The position numbers were made by a program, and so were the translations under genes. Below are positions 16,416-25,255 of a DNA stretch of 64,000 bases, in pieces. The stretch spans positions 248,001-312,000 of the forward strand of contig CATQHI010000002.1 in assembly GCA_958295895.1 (NCBI GenBank). Reading direction: 5' to 3'. The notes beneath the pieces were generated by a model, which saw only the letters and a program-made list of their open reading frames with translations, did no database searches and was not told where the DNA came from. Positions within the stretch are counted from its first letter, which is position 1, and each line of letters starts with the position of its first letter. Source of the stretch: Saprospiraceae bacterium. GTDB taxonomy: Bacteria > Bacteroidota > Bacteroidia > Chitinophagales > Saprospiraceae.

Positions 16416-17291
16416 ATGGCAGGACGAAAGGAAAAGTGGTTACTGGGTGGCATCCGCCGCCTGCTCAACGGCACGGCCCGGATGTCGAAGCGGCAGGCCG
16501 GCGCCCTGGGTTACTACCTGCTGAGTAAGCCGCGGCGGGCAGCCGACGAGCCGCTGAGCGACGCCTTCATGCAAACTGCGGAGCACTACAGCGTAGACAT
16601 GGACGGCACTAAGCTACAGTGCTTCCACTGGCCGGGCCGGGGGCCGAGCGTACTTCTGCTCCACGGCTGGGAAAGTAACAGCGGGCGCTGGTTCGCCTTC
16701 TTCGAGCCGCTGCGGCAGGCGGGCTACTCCATCTATGCTTTCGATGCGCCGGCCCACGGGCGTAGCGGGGGCAGCCGCTTTACGGCGCTGATGTACGCTG
16801 AGGCGTTAGAGGCCTATCTGGACCACCTGGGGTTTGCGCCGGACTACTGGATCGGCCATTCCGCCGGCGGTATGGCAGCCATTCTTTACCTGACGGAGAT
16901 GCAACCGCAGTACGAGCCCGATCAGCTCATCAGCCTGGCCGTGCCGGGGGAGTTGGAGAACTTTATCGACAAGTTCTGCGACGTGATCGGGGTGCACGAC
17001 CGGGTGAAGCGGGGCATCGACGATCAGTTCCGCCGCAAGCTGGACGTGAGCTATTCGGACATCTCCTTCATCAATTACGTCAAGAAGCTGCGCGTGCCGG
17101 GCCTGATCGTGCACGACGAGTGCGACGACCTGGCTCCCATCGACGGCGCCTACCAGATGCACGCCAACTGGGCCGGCTCCAGCCTGATCACTACCCGTGA
17201 CTGCGGTCATAGCCTCTCCGGGGAGCTTGTCCCGGCCATGGTCCTGGAGTACCTACGCCACTGCCGCGTAGCCCGGCGGCGGGTGGGTTAA
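16416..17291 (+). CDS. Alpha/beta hydrolase
   Basis: 291-residue serine hydrolase. The oxyanion region is VLLLHGWESNSGRW, the nucleophile elbow is GHSAGG (Ser), the acid is in VHDECDDLAP and the catalytic His in RDCGHSLSG. No signal peptide is present, so it is cytosolic. The open frame extends over the start of the divergent MFS gene, but the ATG at 16416 fits a compact protein. The substrate cannot be predicted. Confidence 0.85.
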   Translation: MAGRKEKWLLGGIRRLLNGTARMSKRQAGALGYYLLSKPRRAADEPLSDAFMQTAEHYSVDMDGTKLQCFHWPGRGPSVLLLHGWESNSGRWFAFFEPLRQAGYSIYAFDAPAHGRSGGSRFTALMYAEALEAYLDHLGFAPDYWIGHSAGGMAAILYLTEMQPQYEPDQLISLAVPGELENFIDKFCDVIGVHDRVKRGIDDQFRRKLDVSYSDISFINYVKKLRVPGLIVHDECDDLAPIDGAYQMHANWAGSSLITTRDCGHSLSGELVPAMVLEYLRHCRVARRRVG

Positions 17292-17334
17292 ACCATGGCC
17301 GGGGTGCCGTGTTGACCTGGCAGTCCCAAATTGA

Positions 17335-18879
17335 ATGTCCCCCATGGCTGCCGCTTCCGTCGTAGGTATCGATGATTTCTCCGTCTACGTACCGCCCCTG
17401 TACTTACCCATCGACGTGTTAGCCGAGAAGCGGTCCGTCCCCTACGCCAAGCTCCACCAGGGGCTGGGCCTCCAGCAGATGGCCGTCGCCGATGCCCGCG
17501 AGGACGCCGCCACCATGGCCGCCAACGCCGTGCTGGACCTGCTGCACAAAAACGACCTGGACCCCGCTACCATCGGCCGTATCTACCTCGGCACCGAGAG
17601 CGCCCTGGACGGGGCCAAGCCCACGGCTACCTACATCCTGGATATGCTGCAGGACCACTTCGCCGATGCCTACGGACCCAACTGCTTCCTGCACTGTGAC
17701 GTCGTAGATCTCACCTTCGCCTGCATCGGTGGCGTGGACGCCCTCCAGAACTCGCTAGAGTGGGCCGCGGCAAAACAGGATCGCATCGGTATCGTGGTGG
17801 CCAGCGACAGCGCCAAGTACGAACTCGGTAGCACCGGCGAGTACACCCAGGGCGCGGGTGCCGTAGCGATGCTGGTCAAGCAGTCTCCCCGGCTGCTCAC
17901 TATCGACCCCGACTTCGGCGTAGCCACCCGGCCGGCCCACGACTTCTTCAAACCCCGCCGCAGGGTGCGTAAGCAGGATTTGATCCGGGAGGTGATCGAG
18001 TTACTGCCCGATCTCTCCGCCGAAGATTATCAGCTCGATGAGTTGGAGCAGCGTTTGTCGTCTGGACTGAACGTCAAGGGCGTGCTCGACTGCAACGAAA
18101 ACTACCTCACTCTGCACAAGGATACCCCCGTCTTCGACGGCCCCTACACCACCGAGGCCTACCAGGCTCGCATCCGCGAGGCCCTGATGGACTTCCGTAA
18201 CCGCACGGGTACCCAGGCCGGTGAGCTGAATCAGTACGCCGCCCTGGCCTTCCACCTCCCCTATGCCTACCAGGCCCGCCGCATGTTCTCCGAGCTCTAC
18301 ATGGAAGAGCTCAAGGTGCGCGAGGAGTGGATGGACTTCATCGAGCGTAACGATCTCGACGTACCCTGCGCCGACGACTACGCCGACCGCGAGCAGTACA
18401 TCACCAAGTGCAGCGAGTTCCTGCGGGCGGTGACGAAGACCGAAGACTATAAGCAGTTCGTGCAGCAGTACATCGCCCCCGGTGAGTGGGCCAGTGCCCG
18501 GGTGGGTAATCTCTACTCCGGTAGCGTTTTCCTGTGCATCGTGGCTATTCTGGAAGATGCCCTCAACCAGGATCGGGAGCTGGCCGGCAAGCAAATGCTC
18601 ACCTTCGCCTACGGCAGTGGCTCCAAGGCCAAGGTCTTTGCCGCCACGGTACAGGAGGGCTGGCAGGATGTGGCCCGGCAGTTCGACCTGCGCATGCGCC
18701 TCGACAACCGGCAGGAGCTCGACTACGCCACCTACGAAAAGCTCCACCGCTGCGGACTGGATAAGAACGTCGCCACCCAGAGTGAGGGCGGCTTCTTCCT
18801 GGCCGACGTGCACGAGCGGGCCGATGAATCCGAGGGCGTACGCCACTATGGCTATGCCGCCACCGCCGCGATGGCGTAG
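17335..18879 (+). CDS. Hydroxymethylglutaryl-CoA synthase
   Basis: Condenses acetyl-CoA with acetoacetyl-CoA to HMG-CoA, the entry into the mevalonate route of isoprenoid synthesis. The thiolase-fold protein shows all three catalytic residues: Glu in YLGTESALDG, the nucleophilic Cys in DLTFACIGGVDAL and His in FHLPYAYQARRM. At 514 residues it is longer than short bacterial MvaS (about 390) and closer to eukaryote-like enzymes. An in-frame ATG three codons later (17344) is an alternative start. No other mevalonate genes lie in the window. Confidence 0.93.
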   Translation: MSPMAAASVVGIDDFSVYVPPLYLPIDVLAEKRSVPYAKLHQGLGLQQMAVADAREDAATMAANAVLDLLHKNDLDPATIGRIYLGTESALDGAKPTATYILDMLQDHFADAYGPNCFLHCDVVDLTFACIGGVDALQNSLEWAAAKQDRIGIVVASDSAKYELGSTGEYTQGAGAVAMLVKQSPRLLTIDPDFGVATRPAHDFFKPRRRVRKQDLIREVIELLPDLSAEDYQLDELEQRLSSGLNVKGVLDCNENYLTLHKDTPVFDGPYTTEAYQARIREALMDFRNRTGTQAGELNQYAALAFHLPYAYQARRMFSELYMEELKVREEWMDFIERNDLDVPCADDYADREQYITKCSEFLRAVTKTEDYKQFVQQYIAPGEWASARVGNLYSGSVFLCIVAILEDALNQDRELAGKQMLTFAYGSGSKAKVFAATVQEGWQDVARQFDLRMRLDNRQELDYATYEKLHRCGLDKNVATQSEGGFFLADVHERADESEGVRHYGYAATAAMA

Positions 18880-18881
18880 GC

Positions 18882-19295
18882 CTATTCTAGCCGCAACAGG
18901 CTATCCTGTAGTAGGCTGTCCTGATAAATACTATCCAGCCGCAGACTATCCTGCAGCAAACTGTCGCGCAGCAGCGTATCGAAGCGAATCTCGAAGGGGA
19001 AGAGCGGCCGTAGCGGCAAGGGCTCCGACAGTTCCATCACGGGGGGTGCCCCGGGGCGACCGGGCTTCGGGGGCCGGCCGGCGATACGACGCATACGGCG
19101 GGCGCGGTCGAGTAGAAGCGAATCTGCCCGCGCTACGGCAGCTTCCTGCACATCGGACTCACATTGCCTTAGGATATTGGCCCGGATCGCCGCTACCTGC
19201 GCCACGGCACGTTCCTGGATCAGCACCTGGGGGTCGACCTCTTTACGTCCGCAGGCCAGACTGAGTAAGCAGATTACTACGCAGAGGGTTCTCAC
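18882..19295 (-). CDS. Small lipoprotein with C-terminal DSLL repeats
   Basis: 137-residue predicted lipoprotein: signal MRTLCVVICLLSLACG with lipobox Cys at residue 15. The mature part is helical and basic. The C-terminus is built of short repeats (LLRDSLLQDSLRLDSIYQDSLLQDSLL). Its start overlaps the stop of the next upstream lipoprotein by four bases, so the two form an operon convergent with the HMG-CoA synthase gene. No family was recognised. Confidence 0.72.
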   Translation of the reverse strand: MRTLCVVICLLSLACGRKEVDPQVLIQERAVAQVAAIRANILRQCESDVQEAAVARADSLLLDRARRMRRIAGRPPKPGRPGAPPVMELSEPLPLRPLFPFEIRFDTLLRDSLLQDSLRLDSIYQDSLLQDSLLRLE

Positions 19296-19564
19296 TGCGG
19301 CACGCTTTGTCCCAGCCGTGCCCGCAACCGTAGTTCTTCCTCCAGTCGCTCCTGCACGATACTATCCGTAGCCACCGCCACGCGCACCTCAAAGGTAGCC
19401 GTGCAGATGCTATCGAGCAGCGGCCGTAGCGAGTCGATCTCCGCCGTAGCAATGTCCTGATAGGCCTCGCGCTGGGCCGGCGTCAGTTGGATGCGTACTT
19501 TCTCCTCCGGCCCACAGGCCAGACCGAGGAACACCAGCAGGAGCAGGGCTATCGAACGCTTCAC
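19292..19564 (-). CDS. Small lipoprotein
   Basis: 90-residue predicted lipoprotein with signal MKRSIALLLLVFLGLACG (lipobox LGLAC). The mature part is short and helical (LTPAQREAYQDIATAEIDSLRPLLDSI). It has the same opening logic as the downstream gene and is transcribed with it. Divergent from pdxA. Function unknown. Confidence 0.72.
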   Translation of the reverse strand: MKRSIALLLLVFLGLACGPEEKVRIQLTPAQREAYQDIATAEIDSLRPLLDSICTATFEVRVAVATDSIVQERLEEELRLRARLGQSVPQ

Positions 19565-19609
19565 GCCACAAACTTACGGCCCCCTTACCGTTCCCGCCCG
19601 CCGGCTCGC

Positions 19610-19617
19610 TACCTTCG
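19610..19617 (+). promoter_or_regulatory. Possible -7 box of pdxA
   Basis: TACCTTCG, one base off TAnnTTTG, 19 bases before the pdxA ATG. No -33 TTTG is clear. Confidence 0.35.
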
Positions 19618-19636
19618 CCCCCCCAAGCAAGCTCCC

Positions 19637-20746
19637 ATGGACCCCTTACGCGTAGGTATTTCGATCGGAGACGTCAACGGCATCGGCCCGGAGGTGATCG
19701 TAAAAGCCCTGCGTAACGACGCTATGCTGGACTTCTTCACCCCCGTCATCTACGCCACCCCGGAGGCCTTTTCCGCCTTCGCCACGGGAGATGACGCCTT
19801 TGAATTTACCGCGGTCGCAGGTGCAAAGGAGGCTAGCGCGGGCCGGATCAACCTCGTGGCCCCCTGGGACGAACCCCTGGAGTATGCGCCCGGTCGGGCC
19901 ACCGCCGCGGGAGGCCGTGCCGCCGCCCAGTCGCTTGAGTGTGCCGTAGCCGACCTAAGGGCGGGCAGCATCCAGGCCCTGGTCACCGCCCCCATCAACA
20001 AATCGGTGATGCCCACCGATGCCTTCCCCTTTCCCGGCCACACCGAGATGCTTACCACCCGCCTGGAAGTGGAAGAAAGCCTGATGTTCCTGGTCACGGA
20101 TGAGCTACGCGTGGGCGTGGTCACCAACCACATCCCCGTTTCCGAGGTAGCCGCCGCCGTCACTCAGGAAAAGATCGTAGCCAAGCTCAAGATTATGGAC
20201 CGGAGTCTACGTTCCGACTTCGGCATCGTAAAACCCCTGATCGGTGTCCTGGCCCTGAACCCCCACGCCGGCGACGAGGGCCGCATCGGTAATGAGGATG
20301 CCACCGTGGTGCGCCCCGCCATCGAGCAGGCCAAGAAGGAGGGCATTTTGGCCATGGGCCCCTACCCCGCCGACGGATTTTTCGGCAGTGGCAACTTCCA
20401 GAAGTTCGACGCTATACTAGCCATGTACCACGACCAGGGGTTGATTCCTTTTAAGGCGCTCAGCTTCGGTAAGGGGGTCAATTTCACCGCCGGACTGCCG
20501 GCCATTCGCACCTCACCCGACCACGGTACGGCCTACGATCTGGTGGGACAGGATAAGGCCAGCCCCGATTCCTTTCTGGCTGCCCTCTTCCTGGCACGCG
20601 ATACCTACCGCAACCGCCACCAGCACCAGGAGGATACCGCCAACCCCCTGGAAAGCCGCATGCACCTGGTCTACAAGCGCCGCTCCGACAGCGACGGCGA
20701 CCGCAGGGGAAAGTCCCGTAAGGGCGGCGGCCGGTTGAAGCGTTAA
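19637..20746 (+). CDS. pdxA: 4-hydroxythreonine-4-phosphate dehydrogenase
   Basis: NAD-dependent oxidative decarboxylation of 4-phosphohydroxy-L-threonine in pyridoxal phosphate synthesis. 369 residues, slightly long because of a basic tail (SDGDRRGKSRKGGGRLKR). The metal-binding histidines appear in FPGHTEML, ALNPHAGDEG and MYHDQGLIPFK; the N-terminal GDVNGIGPEV is typical. The ATG at 19637 removes 50 residues read from the upstream promoter region. Confidence 0.96.
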   Translation: MDPLRVGISIGDVNGIGPEVIVKALRNDAMLDFFTPVIYATPEAFSAFATGDDAFEFTAVAGAKEASAGRINLVAPWDEPLEYAPGRATAAGGRAAAQSLECAVADLRAGSIQALVTAPINKSVMPTDAFPFPGHTEMLTTRLEVEESLMFLVTDELRVGVVTNHIPVSEVAAAVTQEKIVAKLKIMDRSLRSDFGIVKPLIGVLALNPHAGDEGRIGNEDATVVRPAIEQAKKEGILAMGPYPADGFFGSGNFQKFDAILAMYHDQGLIPFKALSFGKGVNFTAGLPAIRTSPDHGTAYDLVGQDKASPDSFLAALFLARDTYRNRHQHQEDTANPLESRMHLVYKRRSDSDGDRRGKSRKGGGRLKR

Positions 20747-20815
20747 AGATTACACTGGCCTGTCCAACAATCCCCTTCCGCCGGGCTTTCTTCCCGGACT
20801 AGTCCCGCTGCCTCC

Positions 20816-23053
20816 ATGCGCCGTTACCGCCTTCCGGTCCTCATTGGTTTTGGTATTTACGCCGCTCTGGCGATCTACGGCTGCTTCCGGCTTACCTTCA
20901 GTTTCGACTTTCAACAGTTTTTTCCGCGGGGCGATGAGGACCTGGATTTCTTCGTTGAGTTCATCGAGGAATTCGAGGGCGACGATAACTTTTTGCTCGT
21001 GGCCCTGGAGCGGGAGCCCTCCGTGTTCGATAGCAGCTTTCTGGCCCAGGCCAATGACTTTGCCATCAAGGTGCGCGACGTACCGGGGGTGGAGGGGGCC
21101 CAGTCGCTGACCTCGTTCGGCTACCCCATCAAGACGCCCTTTGCGATCACGACGATTCCGGCCATCCACCTGAACGATCCCGGTCGCTACCCCGCCGATA
21201 GCGCCCGCATCATGGCCGATGAGCGCTTCGTGGGTAACCTGATCAATAGGCGGGGCACGGCCCTGGTCACGGTACTAAAAACTCCGAGCCTGATCGGCCT
21301 TGATCAGAGTCGGGCCCTTATACAGGGGCTAGACAGTCTGGTAGCGACCTACGACTTTCCGGACTACCACTACCTGGGGCCCGCCTACTTTCAGACCGAG
21401 CTGGTGGATCTACAGATTCGCGAGGTGGTGGTCTCGGCGGTGGTGTCGGGACTACTCGTCACCCTAGTAATGTTCTTCCTCTTCCGCCGGCCACTGGGCA
21501 TCACGGTTGCCCTGGCGAGTATCGCGCTGGGTCTACTGCTCTTCATGGGTACCCTGGGCCTGCTCGGACGCGAGTTAAATGCCATTGCCGCCCTCTACCC
21601 CGTACTGATGATTATCGTGGGCACCTCCGACGTGATCCACATCATGTCGAAATACATCGACGAACTGCGTAAGGGGTTAAGTAAGGAGGAGGCCATCCGG
21701 GTGTCGGTGAAGGAGATCGGGCTGGCTACGCTACTCACCTCGCTGACCACGGCGGTGGGCTTCGCCAGCCTGCTCACCAGTCGCATCAACCCCATTCGCG
21801 ACTTTGGTATTAATGCCGCCCTGGGGGTGATGATCGCCTACGTGACCGTCATCCTCTTTACCACCGCGCTGCTGAGTTACCTGAGTGTGGACCAGATCGT
21901 GAAGATCGGCCGCCAGCAGGCCTTCTGGGACCGCCTGCTGGAGGGCACCTACCAGTTCACCCAGCGGCGGCCGGGGTGGATCAAGTTGGGGACCGCAACC
22001 ACCGTCCTCCTCTGCGTATTCGGTATCTCCATAATCACCACCAACTACCGCATCGAGTCTACGCTGCCGAAGAACCGTAAGGTGACCGAAGACTTCCTCT
22101 TCTTCGAGCGGGAGCTGGCCGGCTTTCGTCCCTTTGAGCTCGCCATCACGACCAAGGATAGCACCGACCAGGTCACGGATTACGACGTGCTTCAGGAGAT
22201 CGGCAAGATCGAGGACTACGTCAAAGTCTTCCCCTTCGTACAGAGTACCGCCAGTATCACGGCCGTCTACCGCAGCATCAACCAGGCCTTCAACAACAAC
22301 CGCCCCGATGCCTACACCCTACCGGCCGACGCGGGCCGCTACCGCCAGTACCGCACCCTGGCCGATCGGGTCCCCGATGTGAACCTCAACCTGCTCGTCA
22401 GCAAGGACCGCCGCAAGGCCCGCATCACCAGCCGCATGGACGATATCGGGGCCGACAGCATCAGGGTCTTCCTCGACAACACCACCGCCTGGATCAACGC
22501 TAACGTCGATACCGGCCTGATCGACATCCGCTCCACCGGCACCGGCCTCATCATTGACAAGAACGCCGAGTACATCCGCCGCAACCTGCTCCAGGGCCTG
22601 GGCATCGCCATCGTGATCGTCTGCGGCCTCATGGCGTTGCTGTTCCGCAACTGGCGCATGCTGGTCGTGAGCCTGATCCCAAACCTGCTCCCCTTACTCA
22701 TTGCCGGCGCCATGCTGGGCTACCTCGGCATCGAACTGGAGGCCGGCGTAAGTATTGTCTTCGCCGTCATCTTTGGCATCGCGGTTGACGACACCATCCA
22801 CTTCCTGTCGAAGTACAAGCTGGCCCGCCGCCGCGGGCTCGACGTCACGGAGGCCATCCACCTCACCTTCCGCGAGACGGGTAAAGCCATCGTACTCACC
22901 TCCGTGGTGCTCTTCTTCGGTTTTCTGGTCATGCTCTTTAGCATCAGTCCACCGAGTGTTACCATTGGACTGCTGATCAGTTTGACACTTGCGAGTGCGC
23001 TGGTGAGTGATTTGCTGTTGATTCCGTTGCTGCTTCGCTGGCTGGATCGCTAG
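20816..23053 (+). CDS. RND/MMPL-family exporter
   Basis: 745-residue inner-membrane protein of the RND superfamily, in the MMPL/patched-like group that lacks a MexB-type partner. Layout: one N-terminal helix, a periplasmic domain (residues about 35-215), five helices with the proton-relay region, a second periplasmic loop (about 405-590) and the second helix bundle containing FGIAVDDTIHFLSKY. Members export lipids, hopanoids or similar molecules; the cargo here is unknown. No membrane-fusion or TolC gene is nearby. Confidence 0.88.
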   Translation: MRRYRLPVLIGFGIYAALAIYGCFRLTFSFDFQQFFPRGDEDLDFFVEFIEEFEGDDNFLLVALEREPSVFDSSFLAQANDFAIKVRDVPGVEGAQSLTSFGYPIKTPFAITTIPAIHLNDPGRYPADSARIMADERFVGNLINRRGTALVTVLKTPSLIGLDQSRALIQGLDSLVATYDFPDYHYLGPAYFQTELVDLQIREVVVSAVVSGLLVTLVMFFLFRRPLGITVALASIALGLLLFMGTLGLLGRELNAIAALYPVLMIIVGTSDVIHIMSKYIDELRKGLSKEEAIRVSVKEIGLATLLTSLTTAVGFASLLTSRINPIRDFGINAALGVMIAYVTVILFTTALLSYLSVDQIVKIGRQQAFWDRLLEGTYQFTQRRPGWIKLGTATTVLLCVFGISIITTNYRIESTLPKNRKVTEDFLFFERELAGFRPFELAITTKDSTDQVTDYDVLQEIGKIEDYVKVFPFVQSTASITAVYRSINQAFNNNRPDAYTLPADAGRYRQYRTLADRVPDVNLNLLVSKDRRKARITSRMDDIGADSIRVFLDNTTAWINANVDTGLIDIRSTGTGLIIDKNAEYIRRNLLQGLGIAIVIVCGLMALLFRNWRMLVVSLIPNLLPLLIAGAMLGYLGIELEAGVSIVFAVIFGIAVDDTIHFLSKYKLARRRGLDVTEAIHLTFRETGKAIVLTSVVLFFGFLVMLFSISPPSVTIGLLISLTLASALVSDLLLIPLLLRWLDR

Positions 23054-23084
23054 CCTCGTTCACAAGCCACTCGGCGGACGAGGG

Positions 23085-23735
23085 CTACCCCTTCTTCTCC
23101 GCCACCATAATATACTGGTAGTCCAGCGCCGTATTATCCGTACTCACCACCGCGAAGCCCGCCCGTTCCAGCATGCGGCCGAGGTCGGCCAGTCCGATAC
23201 GGTCGGCCAGGTCGGGCCCCAGGGGGGTATCCTCCTTTTTCCAGTCCACAATCACGACGCGGCCGCCGGGGCGGATGGCCGGTAGCAGGCGGTGCAGGTA
23301 CTGCTCCCGGTTATCGATGAGGTAAAGCGTGTTGACGAAGAGCACGATGTCGACCTCATCATCCTCCAGCATGGGGTCGTCGGGCAGGGCCAGGCGGGGT
23401 TCCAGGCGCGACTGCATACTTCTAGGAAACTCCGTCACCCGCAGCGTGTCGAGGTAGTCGATCCAGCGCTGGTCGATCTCGATGGCGATGACGCGGTCAG
23501 CCAGGGGGGCCAGCCGGCGGGCGAAGAAGCCTTCCCCGGCCCCGATGTCGGCAATCACCTTCTCCTCGATATCACCCAGGGCGTCGATCACGGTACCCGG
23601 CTTCTGCCATACGTGGCGCTCGCGGGTATCGTCCTGCTGGTACTCCGGGGCGTACACATCCTCGGGGGGTGGCGTGGGACCATCCGTATCCCGACAGCCG
23701 AGGCAGAGCAGGAGCAACAGGGGAAGTAGGCGCAT
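23085..23735 (-). CDS. Lipoprotein with a methyltransferase domain
   Basis: 216-residue protein. MRLLPLLLLLCLGCRDTDG is a clear lipoprotein signal (lipobox Cys at residue 14). The mature part is a class I methyltransferase fold: VIADIGAGEGFFARRLA (SAM loop), VIAIEIDQRW, and VDIVLFVNTLYLID. A cell-envelope location for a SAM-dependent enzyme is unexpected. The upstream in-frame ATG at 23798 would bury the lipobox, so the start at 23735 is chosen. Adjacent to dacB. Confidence 0.8.
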   Translation of the reverse strand: MRLLPLLLLLCLGCRDTDGPTPPPEDVYAPEYQQDDTRERHVWQKPGTVIDALGDIEEKVIADIGAGEGFFARRLAPLADRVIAIEIDQRWIDYLDTLRVTEFPRSMQSRLEPRLALPDDPMLEDDEVDIVLFVNTLYLIDNREQYLHRLLPAIRPGGRVVIVDWKKEDTPLGPDLADRIGLADLGRMLERAGFAVVSTDNTALDYQYIMVAEKKG

Positions 23736-23779
23736 ACTAGGAGGGCTAGGGCGCGGTAAGATAAGCCCCGCCCGGCCTC

Positions 23780-25222
23780 CTACAGCCCCGCCGTGCACAG
23801 GTCGCGCATCAGGCCGTATATCAGGGGGTTCAACTCCGTCCCCCGCAGCGTGTGGTTGTTGACCGCGATGTGGTACACCAGCCGCCGCCCGTCCGGCCGC
23901 TCGACGTAGCCCGCGTAGGCCCGCACCCCATCTATCGTACCGCTCTTACCCCACACCCGGCCCTCGGCTACGGTACCCTTCAGCACGTTGCGCATACTGC
24001 CCGTGCGGCCGGCCAGTGGGATGCTCCGGCGCCAGCGGGCTTCCCCCGCCCGGTTCACGAGTAGGGCCGTCATCAGCGCGGGCGGGAAGTAGTTGCGGGG
24101 CGAAAGGCCACTACCATCCTGTAGTTGCAGTCCATCGGTGGTGATCCCGTGCTCCTCCAGCCAGTCCACGATCACCTCCGTCAGTTCCTGCTCACCGCCC
24201 CCCCGTACCCGGTACACCTCCCGTAGCAGCGCCTCGGCGAAGAGGTTGTTGCTGGTCAGATTGGTCCGGTCCACGAGCTCGGCCAGGGGGGGCGATTGGG
24301 ACGTGACGAGCAGCTCTCCGGTATCCGCCGCTAGGGGACCTACCACTAGGTGAGTGGTGGGTGGCTGTACCACCTCAATGCCCGCCGCCCGCAGCGCCGT
24401 GGTCAGTAGCTGGGCCACCCACAGCGGCGGATCGGGCACGCTGCCCCGGATCCGAAACCGCCCCGTGCCCACCGGTATACTGCCCCGAATGAAGTAGTCG
24501 TAGGTGAAGGGTGATCCGAAGATGTAAGCCTGGTCCCCACTACCCCGGGGCCCACTCCGCAGTTCATTCGTGAAAGTCAGCCCCGGTACCACCGGGTCGG
24601 TACTCAGCACGGGCGGCGTGCTTCCCTCCTGGGGCCGCTGCGCGAAGGAGAGGGTGTAGCTGTTTTCGTTGAAGTTCAGCCCGTAGGCCCCGGCTCCATA
24701 GTAGTTACCTAGGTCCGCCCAGGGCCAGCCCCGCCCCGCCCCGTCGGTCCCGAGGTAGCTGCCATCGCCGACCACCGCCCCGGTGATGCGTCTGATGCCC
24801 CGCTGCTGTACCGCGGCGACCCACCGGTCGAGTACCGCCTCCACGCCCGGCACCCCGTCCATCATGTTGCTGCCCAGGCTGGGATCTCCCCCGCCCACTA
24901 CGTAGAGGTTACCGCGTAGCGCCCCGTTGTCTACTGCTCCACCGGCGATCAGTTTGGTTTCGAAGCGGTAATCGGGGCCGAGTACGTCCATGGCCACCGC
25001 CGTAGTGAGGAGCTTTTGGGTGGAGGCCGGAATACAGGCGAGCTCGGGCTGATAACTGGCCACCCGCTCTCCCGTGCTCGCATCGCGTACGTCGACGGCC
25101 CGCCACGAGTGGGCCAGCACCTGCGTCCCCGCGAACTTATCGACCACATCCTGCACGCCCGTCTGCCCCGTAAGCGAGTAAGTCCAGAGCAGTAAGAGCG
25201 GCAGTAAGAGACGTAACGGCAT
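23780..25222 (-). CDS. dacB: D-alanyl-D-alanine carboxypeptidase/endopeptidase (PBP4 type)
   Basis: Periplasmic class C penicillin-binding protein that trims peptidoglycan peptides. 480 residues with an N-terminal signal peptide (to about TGQTG). Motifs: SxxK in PASTQKLLTT, SxN in TSNNLFAEAL and KTG as WGKSGTIDG. The long insert between SxxK and SxN is typical of this class. A variant of the dispersed repeat sits eight bases before its ATG. Confidence 0.94.
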   Translation of the reverse strand: MPLRLLLPLLLLWTYSLTGQTGVQDVVDKFAGTQVLAHSWRAVDVRDASTGERVASYQPELACIPASTQKLLTTAVAMDVLGPDYRFETKLIAGGAVDNGALRGNLYVVGGGDPSLGSNMMDGVPGVEAVLDRWVAAVQQRGIRRITGAVVGDGSYLGTDGAGRGWPWADLGNYYGAGAYGLNFNENSYTLSFAQRPQEGSTPPVLSTDPVVPGLTFTNELRSGPRGSGDQAYIFGSPFTYDYFIRGSIPVGTGRFRIRGSVPDPPLWVAQLLTTALRAAGIEVVQPPTTHLVVGPLAADTGELLVTSQSPPLAELVDRTNLTSNNLFAEALLREVYRVRGGGEQELTEVIVDWLEEHGITTDGLQLQDGSGLSPRNYFPPALMTALLVNRAGEARWRRSIPLAGRTGSMRNVLKGTVAEGRVWGKSGTIDGVRAYAGYVERPDGRRLVYHIAVNNHTLRGTELNPLIYGLMRDLCTAGL

Positions 25223-25230
25223 AACAAATG

Positions 25231-25248
25231 GGGCGGGTGCGCCGGTGC
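25231..25248 (-). repeat. Dispersed GC-rich repeat, copy 6 (divergent, before dacB)
   Basis: GCACCGGCGCACCCGCCC on the minus strand, preceded by TT, 15 of 18 matches. It lies eight bases before the dacB ATG, in the gene's orientation. Confidence 0.55.
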
Positions 25249-25255
25249 AAGGTAG

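Noticed and set aside
18001-18846. 281-codon minus-strand open frame opposite HMG-CoA synthase
   Set aside because: All three catalytic residues are in the plus-strand protein; the opposite frame lacks any domain.
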